Source: Leptolinea sp. UBA5203 | Lineage (GTDB): Bacteria; Chloroflexota; Anaerolineae; Anaerolineales; Anaerolineaceae | Assembly: GCA_002412765.1 (NCBI GenBank) | Contig: DHVR01000034.1 | Span: 1-64,000 of the forward strand | Direction: 5' to 3' | DNA length: 64,000 bases | In this document: one piece after another, positions 18,060 through 25,680 of the stretch | Position numbering within the stretch: the stretch's first letter is position 1 | Layout of the letters: each line of letters begins with the position of its first letter | Notes under the pieces: generated by a model | Told to the model about the DNA's origin: nothing | Database searches by the model: none | The model's input: the letters and a program-made list of their open reading frames with translations, nothing else | Position numbers and translations under genes: made by a program

Positions 18060-19499
18060 TTATGTACATTTCGCAATAACTTGATTACGGCCTAATTCTT
18101 TGGCTGAATATAGGGATTCATCGGCTCTTCCTATAGCTGTATTGATATTATCTTCCATGCAATAACAGGATACACCAATACTTGCCGTGATTTTTAACTC
18201 AATCTCACCAACACCAAATTTATATTCTGCAATGGTCTGGCATAATCTTTCAGCTACTTTAATTGCATCTGCAATTAAAGTATTGGGTAAAATAATTATG
18301 AACTCTTCACCACCAAATCGTCCTGCAATATCCAGTTTGCGCATTTGTGCCAAACAAATTCTTGCGATTGAAGATAATAATTGATCTCCAGCCTGATGAC
18401 CATAGGTATCATTAATGGTTTTAAAATGATCTAAATCAATCATCATAAATGAAATGGGATAAGTTTCTTTATTAAACTGATTCAACTCAATCTCTGCTAA
18501 CTGATAAAAATGTCGGCGATTATATAACCCCGTCAACGAATCATGAATGGCGTTATATTCAACCTCTTTGTGAATCATTGCATTATGCAAAGCAATGGAA
18601 ACCTGCGTAGCAAATAGTTCTCCAATGCGCTGATCTTCATCTGTAAAATGATTCACAGAAAAGCTATCCAAATTGAGTGTTCCAATTCCATCATTTTTTG
18701 TAAATAAAGGAATGGTTAACCACGACAAAATGGTTCCATCAGGTGGGTGTACAAAAAGTGGATATTCTATGGGGATGTTACCTAGCCGATAGGATTTCTT
18801 GTTTTTAATTGCCAAACAATTCGGCGACATGATTTCCGGTGTCAATTGTCTTAAGAATTTTGTCCCCATCAATCCTTTTGGATTTTTAAAACCTTTTACT
18901 GCAACAAGACGGAAATAGTCACCATCAAGTAACGAAATACTAGCAGTATTAAAAGAAATAACCGTGCTGATTTGCTTCAGAATCTCTTCGAGAAGCTCAT
19001 TGAAATCTAGGGTGGAATAGATTGCGGTTGCCGTCTTTCGCAATGCTTCAGTGATTAAGTAAGATTTCTGTTCTGTTTCTTCACATTTTGATAATTCACT
19101 TGTATCGATAATATTGAATATAAATCTTGGTTCACCGCTGTGACTTTTTATTAGTTTTGTTTTTATTTTTACTGAAAAAATATTCCCACTATTTTGGATT
19201 CCGATAAAATTCAAATGATGCTTTACAAAATAAGCCTCAAAGAGCTGCGCTTGATCCTCATCGTATACCTTTAAAATTTCATTTATATTTTTACCGATGA
19301 TCTCTTGAGATGAAAAATAACCAAATTTATCAAGCAAGCCTTGTGAAACAGTCAAAATTATTCCACTTTGATTGGTAATACAAATACTTTCTTCTAGCAT
19401 CATACCCAATAGTGAAGCAATAGTTTCTTGGAATAAATCATCGTGGAAAATATCTTGATTGATCTCTTCTTGGTAATTTGTCATCGGATGAATCCCCAT
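18060..19499 (-). CDS. Diguanylate cyclase (PAS-GAF-GGDEF) under a c-di-GMP riboswitch
   Basis: The protein is about 479 residues; an in-frame ATG at 19484 is also possible. A PAS domain lies at about 35-140 (ESICITNQSGIILTVSQGLL) and a GAF domain at about 160-305 (ISTVISFNTASISLLDGDYF). The catalytic GGDEF domain follows: YNAIHDSLTGLYNRRHFYQL, then FGGEEFIIILP. RKLD placed five residues before GGEEF is the inhibitory I-site, so product inhibition is likely. No membrane segments are seen, so it should be cytosolic. It makes c-di-GMP from two GTP. The transcript leader carries a c-di-GMP-I riboswitch and a terminator, giving feedback at RNA level too. Confidence 0.93.
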   Translation of the reverse strand: MGIHPMTNYQEEINQDIFHDDLFQETIASLLGMMLEESICITNQSGIILTVSQGLLDKFGYFSSQEIIGKNINEILKVYDEDQAQLFEAYFVKHHLNFIGIQNSGNIFSVKIKTKLIKSHSGEPRFIFNIIDTSELSKCEETEQKSYLITEALRKTATAIYSTLDFNELLEEILKQISTVISFNTASISLLDGDYFRLVAVKGFKNPKGLMGTKFLRQLTPEIMSPNCLAIKNKKSYRLGNIPIEYPLFVHPPDGTILSWLTIPLFTKNDGIGTLNLDSFSVNHFTDEDQRIGELFATQVSIALHNAMIHKEVEYNAIHDSLTGLYNRRHFYQLAEIELNQFNKETYPISFMMIDLDHFKTINDTYGHQAGDQLLSSIARICLAQMRKLDIAGRFGGEEFIIILPNTLIADAIKVAERLCQTIAEYKFGVGEIELKITASIGVSCYCMEDNINTAIGRADESLYSAKELGRNQVIAKCT

Positions 19500-19506
19500 T
19501 GATTAT

Positions 19507-19545
19507 TAAAAACGATACGAATCCGATAGTTAAGCCGAATTCGTA
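19507..19545 (-). terminator. Riboswitch-linked intrinsic terminator
   Basis: On the minus strand a 10-bp stem (19545-19536 with 19525-19516, one G-T pair) with a 10-nt loop is followed by CG and five T residues. It lies between the riboswitch and the diguanylate cyclase start, exactly where an expression platform would be. Confidence 0.75.
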
Positions 19546-19560
19546 ATAGTAAATGAAATA

Positions 19561-19642
19561 TATCGGCAATTTGGCGATCATGACCTTACGGTTTTAGACC
19601 CAAATTTTTGCGTCCCCACCTTTCGAAGGGTTTGCTATTTTC
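19561..19642 (-). promoter_or_regulatory. Cyclic di-GMP-I (GEMM) riboswitch
   Basis: The minus strand reads AATAGCAAACCCTTCGAAAG, then GTGGGGACGCAAA, GGGTCTAAAACCG and TCATGATCGCC...TGCCGATA. These are the conserved GEMM-I blocks in order: GCAAACC, a CGAAAG tetraloop and its receptor region, GGGACGCAAA, GGNCTA and the closing GCC. It sits about 60 nt upstream of the diguanylate cyclase gene with a terminator in between. Ligand binding probably controls whether that terminator forms; the direction (on or off) cannot be read safely. Confidence 0.92.
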
Positions 19643-19768
19643 GTTATGTAATTTCATTATACTTGTTTTAAAAATATAGGCATTAAATCAGCAATGAAAT
19701 ATTGCCAAAATCAATATCATTAATTTTAGATACTTGTCCAAAATGTCTACAGTTCTCAAGAAATGGGT

Positions 19769-19806
19769 TATAATTAGGTACTGATTATTTATACTAATCA
19801 GAACCT
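19769..19806 (+). promoter_or_regulatory. Promoter -10 with inverted-repeat operator
   Basis: TATAAT at 19769-19774 is followed at once by a 12-bp inverted repeat (19776-19787 with 19795-19806, one mismatch, 7-nt spacer) centred on the expected start of transcription. There is no T-run. It is probably an operator or leader hairpin of the recombinase gene at 19828. The -35 box is weak. Confidence 0.55.
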
Positions 19807-19827
19807 ATATGCAAAAATCGAGGTTTT

Positions 19828-20871
19828 ATGACCTTATCTACATCCAGCGAAATCACCGCTAGAAACGAACAAAACCATCTCGCAATCGCAGGTCAGGTTG
19901 CCAATTCATACGCTTCCAAGACCATATTTGCGGACTATCAAGAACGAAAGTCAGCAAACACACTGCGTCGTCAACTTGCTGACATCAACCTATTCGCTGA
20001 ATATCTAGCTGAAGCAGGCATTCAAACGGGAATTTTTGCCGATGACCCACAGGCATGGGCAGGTGTCACATGGGGCATTGTTGAAGGATTTGTCCGCTGG
20101 CAACTGGCTCGGGGATACGCTATTGGCAGTGTAAACGTGAGGCTGGCAACTATAAAAAGTTATTCGAAGTTAGCCATGAAAGCTGGTGCCCTTTCTACAA
20201 CAGATTTTGCTATGATAAGCACAGTCAAGGGCTATGGTCACAGAGAGGGACTTCATGTTGATGAACGACGTTTAGAGACTCGCAGAGGCTCCAAAAAAGC
20301 CCTTCCAGTGGCTTTAACCGCCCAACAGGCAGCAATGTTGATTAAACAGCCAGATAGCCCGCAGGGACGTAGAGACGCGCTCCTGATGGTCTTGATGCTG
20401 GATCACGGACTACGTGTCAGTGAAGTTGCGCTGTTAGAGGTAGCTACTTTTGATTTACAAAATGGGGAAATAAAATTTTACCGTCCAAAAGTTGACAAGG
20501 TTCAAATTCACAAATTAACTTCCCGGACACTTGATGCAGCAAGGAAATATTTTGAGAATGACGCTCCCCCTTCTGCCAGTGTTTGGCGGGCAAGTGCCAG
20601 TAAATCGGATGGCAGAGCTTCTGCGGGTATGCTAACAACTAATGGATTGTCTGAGCGCGCCATCACCAAGCGGGTTGAGACTCTGGGACGAATGATTGGT
20701 GTTGAGGGTCTGTCCGCCCATGACTGCCGCCACCATTGGGCTACACAAGCTGCCCGCAGTGGCACCCCTATCGACCGCCTTCAGGACGCTGGTGGATGGA
20801 GTAGTCCGGCGATGCCGCTCAGATATGTTGAATCAGCAAAGATTGCTAATGAAGGCGTGAAATTAACTTAA
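19828..20871 (+). CDS. Tyrosine recombinase in the interior of the element
   Basis: The 347-residue protein has an N-terminal SAM-like core-binding domain (about 30-130: KSANTLRRQLADINLFAEYL). The catalytic domain carries LDHGLRVSEVALLEV (first Arg), the HDCRHHWATQAARSG box, DAGGWSS in place of LGH, and the tyrosine in PLRYVES. The key residues are present, so it should be active. XerC/D-like or element-specific recombinases share this form. It lies alone between divergent and convergent neighbours, far from either end. It could belong to a smaller element nested in the island, but I see no repeats that would mark such borders. Confidence 0.88.
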   Translation: MTLSTSSEITARNEQNHLAIAGQVANSYASKTIFADYQERKSANTLRRQLADINLFAEYLAEAGIQTGIFADDPQAWAGVTWGIVEGFVRWQLARGYAIGSVNVRLATIKSYSKLAMKAGALSTTDFAMISTVKGYGHREGLHVDERRLETRRGSKKALPVALTAQQAAMLIKQPDSPQGRRDALLMVLMLDHGLRVSEVALLEVATFDLQNGEIKFYRPKVDKVQIHKLTSRTLDAARKYFENDAPPSASVWRASASKSDGRASAGMLTTNGLSERAITKRVETLGRMIGVEGLSAHDCRHHWATQAARSGTPIDRLQDAGGWSSPAMPLRYVESAKIANEGVKLT

Positions 20872-20880
20872 GGCAATAAA

Positions 20881-20918
20881 AAACTAGAGTGGATAAATAA
20901 ACTCTAGTTTCGTTTGGT
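20881..20918 (+). terminator. Terminator after the internal recombinase
   Basis: A perfect 10-bp stem (20881-20890 with 20901-20910) is followed by a weak T-rich tract. It lies 10 bp after the recombinase stop. Confidence 0.6.
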
Positions 20919-20996
20919 AGTCAGTTTTTTTTGATAAACAATGCTTTAAAATAAAGAAGATATTGCCGGAACTTTTTATGGACAGTTACGGAAAAT

Positions 20997-21024
20997 AAAA
21001 AAAATGCCATTCAGGCATTTTTTT
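20997..21024. terminator. Bidirectional terminator between recombinase and toxin genes
   Basis: Stem AAAATGCC/GGCATTTT (21001-21008 with 21014-21021) is flanked by A-runs on one side and T-runs on the other, so it can terminate both converging transcripts. Confidence 0.75.
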
Positions 21025-21343
21025 ATTTTCTAATTCTATCTTGGGCGATTTTATAAACTGTATCATCACTTCGGACTGAGATCACAATAACTCTCATGAC
21101 ATTATTTTTTCTAACAAGCCCGTAAACAATCCGAATCCCCAATTTTTTCAATTTTATTTTCAAATAGCCCGCTAAATGGCTCGACTGTCGATTTCCGAGA
21201 GGTTTTCCGTACCCTCCTTCTGCTGCAGGGAGTGGATTTCCGGAGACTTTTTTTATTGATTTTAACACCTGAATTCGTTGAGAATTATCAAGCGATGCCA
21301 AATCATCCTGTGCTTCATAGGTGTATTCAACGCACCAACTCAT
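21023..21343 (-). CDS. RelE/ParE-family toxin
   Basis: The 106-residue protein shows the RelE fold pattern: SWCVEYTYEAQDDLASLDNS, helix QRIQVLKSIKKV, GKPLGNRQSSHLAGYLKIKL, the strand GIRIVYGLVRK, and VIVISVRSDDTVYKIAQDR. RelE toxins cut mRNA at the ribosome, and ParE relatives poison gyrase. The central GYLKIKLKKLGIRIVY with basic residues fits a RelE-type RNase better. The start overlaps the stop of the preceding antitoxin gene by 4 bp (ATGA), the usual arrangement. It may stabilise the element. Confidence 0.87.
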   Translation of the reverse strand: MSWCVEYTYEAQDDLASLDNSQRIQVLKSIKKVSGNPLPAAEGGYGKPLGNRQSSHLAGYLKIKLKKLGIRIVYGLVRKNNVMRVIVISVRSDDTVYKIAQDRIRK

Positions 21344-21675
21344 TCCTCTATGTCCACATCAGAGTCATCGTCAAGATCGGATTCATGAATACCAAATTTT
21401 TCTAACACTTGCTCTTGGGTCAAGAAACCTTTCTGTTTGGCTCGCTCCATGCGTTCTTCCGCTTCAAAAAACAAAGCATACTCTTCAAGCATATCTACCA
21501 TTTCCTCATAGCGAACAGGGTCAACGAGAACACATGTCGGCACATTGTTTTTTAAAACAACCTTTGAACCACTTGTCTTGACTTCTGCAAATATTTTATT
21601 CGCTTCCCCACGGTTAAACCGGGTTATTGGAACGATGGCATCAGTTATAGCTTTTAATGATAAAGTAGTTGTCAT
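21340..21675 (-). CDS. Phd/YefM-type antitoxin
   Basis: The 111-residue protein has an N-terminal Phd/YefM DNA-binding pattern: VPITRFNRGEANKIFAEVKT, then GSKVVLKNNVPTCVLVDPVR, then YEEMVD. A long acidic C-terminal tail (ESDLDDDSDVDIEE) suits toxin neutralisation. It precedes and overlaps the toxin gene, and the pair should autoregulate from a promoter near 21680-21740. Confidence 0.85.
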   Translation of the reverse strand: MTTTLSLKAITDAIVPITRFNRGEANKIFAEVKTSGSKVVLKNNVPTCVLVDPVRYEEMVDMLEEYALFFEAEERMERAKQKGFLTQEQVLEKFGIHESDLDDDSDVDIEE

Positions 21676-21910
21676 AAGTTTTTATAACCTCTAAATGAAA
21701 ATCATTTCCTTATTGAATTATACATCTTGTCAACTTATTTATCTACATATTTATATATTATTAATGCGACAATAAATTATTAGGGTATGGGGTTATAACA
21801 GGGTGGTATATAGCCCATCAACGCCTTAAGAAAATTTTGATGTAGCAAAGATTCCTAATGACGGGATGAACTATACCTAGCATAAGAGAATTTTTCTTGG
21901 ATAATAGTGG

Positions 21911-22723
21911 TTAATTTCCTTTTGGAAGAAAGTTTTCCTGAGGAAACAAAGTTGGCTGGATTGGTTGGATGGTCTTTTTCCGAGGAAAGCCAGCAATATT
22001 GAGGAATCGCAGTAGATATTGTCCATCTACCCAACCCATATCAATATAAAACCGATAGGGATCACGGGTGAAATCCCCGAGCCAGTACCTCCCGTTCACT
22101 TTCGTTATGCAAAATGAACAACTTGATGATTCAGGCAAAATTTTAATCAAAGCATTTTGGAGACGCTCATCGAGATCGGTCTCATCGAGCAAATCGACAG
22201 AGCTTTCCAATCGCTGATAAGTCAAGAAATCATTACCAACTTCTTCGATAAAAAATCCAGACAAATCATCAATGTCCGAGGGGTAGGGCGAGCTTTGTGG
22301 CCTAATTTTTCTGCAATGTTCTATAATTTTCAGCATGATGAGTTCAGGAGTGTGAGTGGTAGGCATGGATATATCGATTGGTTCTTTGGAAAACCAAGAA
22401 TGAAATTTTTCATACGATGATAGCCGTTGCAGGTCAACCAAAGCCCTCTCACATAAAACACTTCGAAGGAAAACCAACGCTTTGAGAGCAGGAATTAAGG
22501 TTCCGGCATAATAGGTCTTCCGATTGGTGGTAGAACCAGAACGCAACCGTATGCGTGGTTGTTTGTCCTCGCCATTTTTGTCCAGTTCCACGCGGTACGT
22601 AAAATTAGAATTCATAATGTCCCTACTCTGATCATAATGATATTCCAGATACATAGTTTCCACTGCTCTTTCGATACGCTCTACACATTCCAACACGTCT
22701 GGCTCAAGCTGACTTCTGTTCAT
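21911..22723 (-). CDS. Unknown protein with a clamp-binding-like C-terminal motif
   Basis: I do not recognise this 270-residue protein. The start is supported by TTTTTAGGAGATATTTA. The N-terminal part is helical and charged, and the middle has PQSSPYPSDIDDLSGFFIEE. A conserved-looking strand region SFCITKVNGRYWLGDFTRDP follows near residue 210. The last residues contain QPIQPTLFPQE: QPTLF resembles the pentapeptide by which many proteins bind the beta sliding clamp. This hints at a replication or repair link but is weak alone. It stands as a single gene between the toxin pair and a 714-bp gap. Confidence 0.7.
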   Translation of the reverse strand: MNRSQLEPDVLECVERIERAVETMYLEYHYDQSRDIMNSNFTYRVELDKNGEDKQPRIRLRSGSTTNRKTYYAGTLIPALKALVFLRSVLCERALVDLQRLSSYEKFHSWFSKEPIDISMPTTHTPELIMLKIIEHCRKIRPQSSPYPSDIDDLSGFFIEEVGNDFLTYQRLESSVDLLDETDLDERLQNALIKILPESSSCSFCITKVNGRYWLGDFTRDPYRFYIDMGWVDGQYLLRFLNIAGFPRKKTIQPIQPTLFPQENFLPKGN

Positions 22724-23437
22724 TAAATATCTCCTAAAAATAGTTTTGTTAGTTTAATGACGGTTATCACTTTATAAAACACAAAATATTCTTGGAGATT
22801 CATGAGTTATCTGGTAATAAATTAGTAAATGGGGGGCATTTTCCTACTTGGAAGGGCAAAACCACAGTATATATTCTATTTAATGACTCTAATGCAATTA
22901 CTCAATTTTCTAAAATCTCATGAAATTTTTCCCCACTTACATGGTGTATTTACCATCTTCTAGTTCAGTTGACAGTATTTTTGCAATTTTCGATAATCGC
23001 GCCCCACTTTCACGCGGAGCTTTTTACAACTTATCCTTTTTGCAGTGGTGTTAATATGGGCTTCTTGAAGGAGTCCATTGGGGGGGAGCTAAGTGAGTCG
23101 AGGGTTTTATCACCATTAAGATAGTATGCACGTGGACTTGAATTGAGAAATCAAATCTCATGATCTGCTCATTTCCTTGTCATTGTTGATAATTTATTTT
23201 CTACTTCTACAATTATGATCTTTGCAGGTTTTGTATAAAAAGCAAAAGCATATATAATTTTTTTAGTATGATTAATATTGCTTTCAATAGCTTGATTTTA
23301 CGAAAGGTATGGGGTGAATCTGGTCAACACAATTGATCGTCTTTGTTAACTGAATATGTGCAGTAAATCCTCTTGTTGATCTAAGTGCTTTTCATGTAAT
23401 TGTATCTTTTCAAACCAAATCCAGAGAGGGATAAATT
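22724..23437. other. 714-bp AT-rich intergenic region
   Basis: No gene, repeat array or known RNA is recognised. Promoters for the divergent genes on both sides should lie here. TATAAT at 23253-23258 is a possible -10 for the operon that starts at 23438. Confidence 0.4.
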
Positions 23438-24088
23438 ATGTCTGAAAATATATTTGATGCAAATCAATTGATGATGATGATTAATATACTAAATATCTCT
23501 ACACGACATCTAAAAGATGAAATTTCAGAATTAAAAATCCGAGAGGTTGAAGTAAGATGGAAAGAACTCTTAAGTACTTTGCACAATTGTTTTGCTTATG
23601 CACAATCAAATAGTATTGATTTGCGACAATATAAGACTGACTTAAGCGAAATCGTTGACAATCTATACAGTGTTGAAAAGTTGGTTCGGCAAAAGAATGA
23701 AGGGAAAGTTTCAATTATTGATGATATTGCACAAGGTGTTTTTTATATTGCAGGGAAAATTGATGATGTTCTGGCAGGCATTGGATGGAAAAGGGTTGTT
23801 CAACCAATAACTGAAGCAATTTTCTTGATTCCAAAGAAAATCATGGCTATGTTTTCAGGCACATCTGAAACGCCTAAAATCCTTCCAAACATGATTCAAA
23901 ATTACCTCCCTCCACCTATGAAGTCATTACCAAGTAAAAATATAGGACAATCAAACGTCAAGCGAAAAGATGATGACATCATTGATGTTGAATGGGGTAA
24001 TGTTAAAGATACAAAAGAATCATTAGCAAGTCAGATAATTCGCCAAATGCACGATAGAATATCACACATCGAATCAGGGGATGAATAA
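23438..24088 (+). CDS. Unknown helical protein, first gene of the AAA+/HORMA-like operon
   Basis: The 216-residue protein starts at ATG behind GAGAGGGATAAATT. No family is recognised. Residues 1-100 are strongly helical and coiled-coil-like (ISTRHLKDEISELKIREVEV, then RWKELLSTLHN). Residues of about 105-150 form a hydrophobic, amphipathic stretch (IAQGVFYIAGKIDDVLAGIG, then ITEAIFLIPKKIMAMF) that could touch or enter the membrane. The tail is polar, with a Pro-rich linker and an acidic DDDIIDVEWG segment. It ends 3 bp before the AAA+ gene and is clearly co-transcribed with it. A membrane effector or a scaffold is possible, but neither is shown. Confidence 0.75.
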   Translation: MSENIFDANQLMMMINILNISTRHLKDEISELKIREVEVRWKELLSTLHNCFAYAQSNSIDLRQYKTDLSEIVDNLYSVEKLVRQKNEGKVSIIDDIAQGVFYIAGKIDDVLAGIGWKRVVQPITEAIFLIPKKIMAMFSGTSETPKILPNMIQNYLPPPMKSLPSKNIGQSNVKRKDDDIIDVEWGNVKDTKESLASQIIRQMHDRISHIESGDE

Positions 24089-24091
24089 GAA

Positions 24092-24967
24092 ATGTCAAAA
24101 ATATTTGTACCTGAACGATTTAAAAAAGAAGTTCTCGTTCATATTTTTAAAAATCTCTGGAGCAGTCAAATACCTTCCGCGCCATTAATTTTGGGGATTC
24201 ACGGGCCATCTGGATGGGGCAAGACTTTTCAATGTGAGTATGTACTTAAGAGCATTGGAGCAAAAGCATTCCTAATTTCTGGCGGTCAGTTGGAGAATAA
24301 AGACGCAGGAGAACCCGCAAGACTTCTTCGCCATATGTATAGAACCGCAGGAACGGCTGTGATAGAACAAGAAACCAAGTTAGCTGTTTTGCTAATAAAT
24401 GATGTAGATACGGGATTAGGAAATTGGGGCGGTAATGTTCAAACAACCATTAATACGCAAACGGTCTTCGGGGAATTAATGCACATTACTGATTATCCAA
24501 CAGTTGTAGATAACAGAGAAACACCAAGAATACCTATAATTCTTACCGGCAACGACTTTACAAAGTTATATGCACCTTTGGTACGAGCAGGCAGAATGGT
24601 ATCGTTCGAATGGACGCTTAAAATTGATGAAAAAATTGCAATTGTGGAAAACATTTTTACCGAATTTTCCCATAACGAGTGTGAGGTTTTAGTGAACACT
24701 TTAGAGTCCTACACCACAAAAAATGGTCATAACAATGAGTTAAATATTGCTTTTTTTTCTCATCTTCGGTCTGCGCTATATGATGAATATATTTGGGAAA
24801 TCATTAAACAACACGGTGTTGAATATATTTTAGAAAGAAGCAGAAAAAACGGTTCTCCCCAAAAATTTAATATTGACTTCACTTTTTCGTCTGTTCTTGA
24901 AAAAGGCATACAACTTGTGACCTCATCGAAATACATAAACCACCTTGTTGGAGATAGAAATGGCTGA
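24092..24967 (+). CDS. Rubisco-activase-like AAA+ ATPase
   Basis: The 291-residue protein is a single AAA+ module. Walker A is GIHGPSGWGKTFQCEYV (35-51). GGQLENKDAGEPARLLRHMY follows, then Walker B VLLINDVDTGLG (99-110). The sensor/Arg-finger segment is IILTGNDFTKLYAPLVRAGR (149-168). These blocks match Rubisco activase closely in order and wording (GELESGNAGEPAKLIRQRYR, FINDLDAG, TGNDFSTLYAPLIRDGRM as I recall them). No Rubisco gene is present, so another client is expected. The next gene encodes a small HORMA-like protein that overlaps by 8 bp, and AAA+ remodellers such as TRIP13 act on HORMA proteins. Remodelling of that neighbour is the natural hypothesis. Confidence 0.85.
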   Translation: MSKIFVPERFKKEVLVHIFKNLWSSQIPSAPLILGIHGPSGWGKTFQCEYVLKSIGAKAFLISGGQLENKDAGEPARLLRHMYRTAGTAVIEQETKLAVLLINDVDTGLGNWGGNVQTTINTQTVFGELMHITDYPTVVDNRETPRIPIILTGNDFTKLYAPLVRAGRMVSFEWTLKIDEKIAIVENIFTEFSHNECEVLVNTLESYTTKNGHNNELNIAFFSHLRSALYDEYIWEIIKQHGVEYILERSRKNGSPQKFNIDFTFSSVLEKGIQLVTSSKYINHLVGDRNG

Positions 24968-25493
24968 AACTTATACGTCCACAAACACCTATGCTCGAAT
25001 TATTTTTTTGCAACAACAGATACGAGGAGTTCTGCGAGAAACAGTGCAAATCAGCGACGATAAGTTAGAGAGATTGCTTAAGGCCGTTGAGAACAAATGG
25101 ATTTGCCAAATTGATATATATGCTTTCAATTTCAATAACCTATGTCAAGCACAATTGAAAATGGAAATTGACTGGAATGAATACGAAAAACAAATGTGTA
25201 TTGGGAAACTTACCATTGCCGTAGATACACGTTGGAAAAACGACTTATTACCCCAAACAGATTCTTCAATATGGGCTTTCAATAAATATTTGAATCAATT
25301 TAGTCTGAGAACAGAGTGGCGAATAATATACTCTAATTGGGTTCGCAACAGTTCAAGTAAATTGACGGAAGCAAGAAGTTATTTAGGAACTTCTACTGGA
25401 CTACCTATAAAATGGTCTGGGAATAAAATTGATGATTATGTAAAAAATGAAGATTTCCCAGAATTTGGCATTGGGCTATATTTTGCCGAGTAG
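24960..25493 (+). CDS. Small HORMA-like protein (tentative)
   Basis: The 177-residue protein starts at the ATG at 24960 behind TTGGAGATAGAA, overlapping the AAA+ gene's end by 8 bp. An upstream in-frame TTG has no site. The N-terminal TYTSTNTYARIIFLQQQIRG, a helix DDKLERLLKAVENKWICQID, then strands LCQAQLKMEIDWNEYEKQ and GKLTIAVDTRWKND follow the order of bacterial HORMA proteins of CBASS loci. Those start SYTFTD..., have an LLAKEGYLKKVDV region and end with a tyrosine-rich safety-belt tail. The match is structural in feel, not strong in identity. No CD-NTase gene is nearby. A different chaperoned substrate cannot be excluded. Confidence 0.55.
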   Translation: MAETYTSTNTYARIIFLQQQIRGVLRETVQISDDKLERLLKAVENKWICQIDIYAFNFNNLCQAQLKMEIDWNEYEKQMCIGKLTIAVDTRWKNDLLPQTDSSIWAFNKYLNQFSLRTEWRIIYSNWVRNSSSKLTEARSYLGTSTGLPIKWSGNKIDDYVKNEDFPEFGIGLYFAE

Positions 25494-25680
25494 TTTTGAA
25501 TAGCAAGCGTCGGCACACCAAAGCGTGCGCTGAACACTGGGGATTCTGCTGAATTTTCCAGTTTTTTTCTAATTTCGAGTCTCCATTCCTCCCAAGCAGA
25601 ATCCTTAACCTACAATTTTCAAGACACATGAAATATCAGTCTTTTGATCTAAAAAATTCTTCGGGGTTATAGTAAAGAAA

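Noticed and set aside
22724..23437. Retron, riboswitch or other structured RNA in the large gap
   Set aside because: No conserved blocks, inverted repeats or reverse transcriptase were found.
23438..25493. CBASS assignment for the AAA+/HORMA-like operon
   Set aside because: No CD-NTase or known CBASS effector is nearby, and the ATPase resembles Rubisco activase more than TRIP13.
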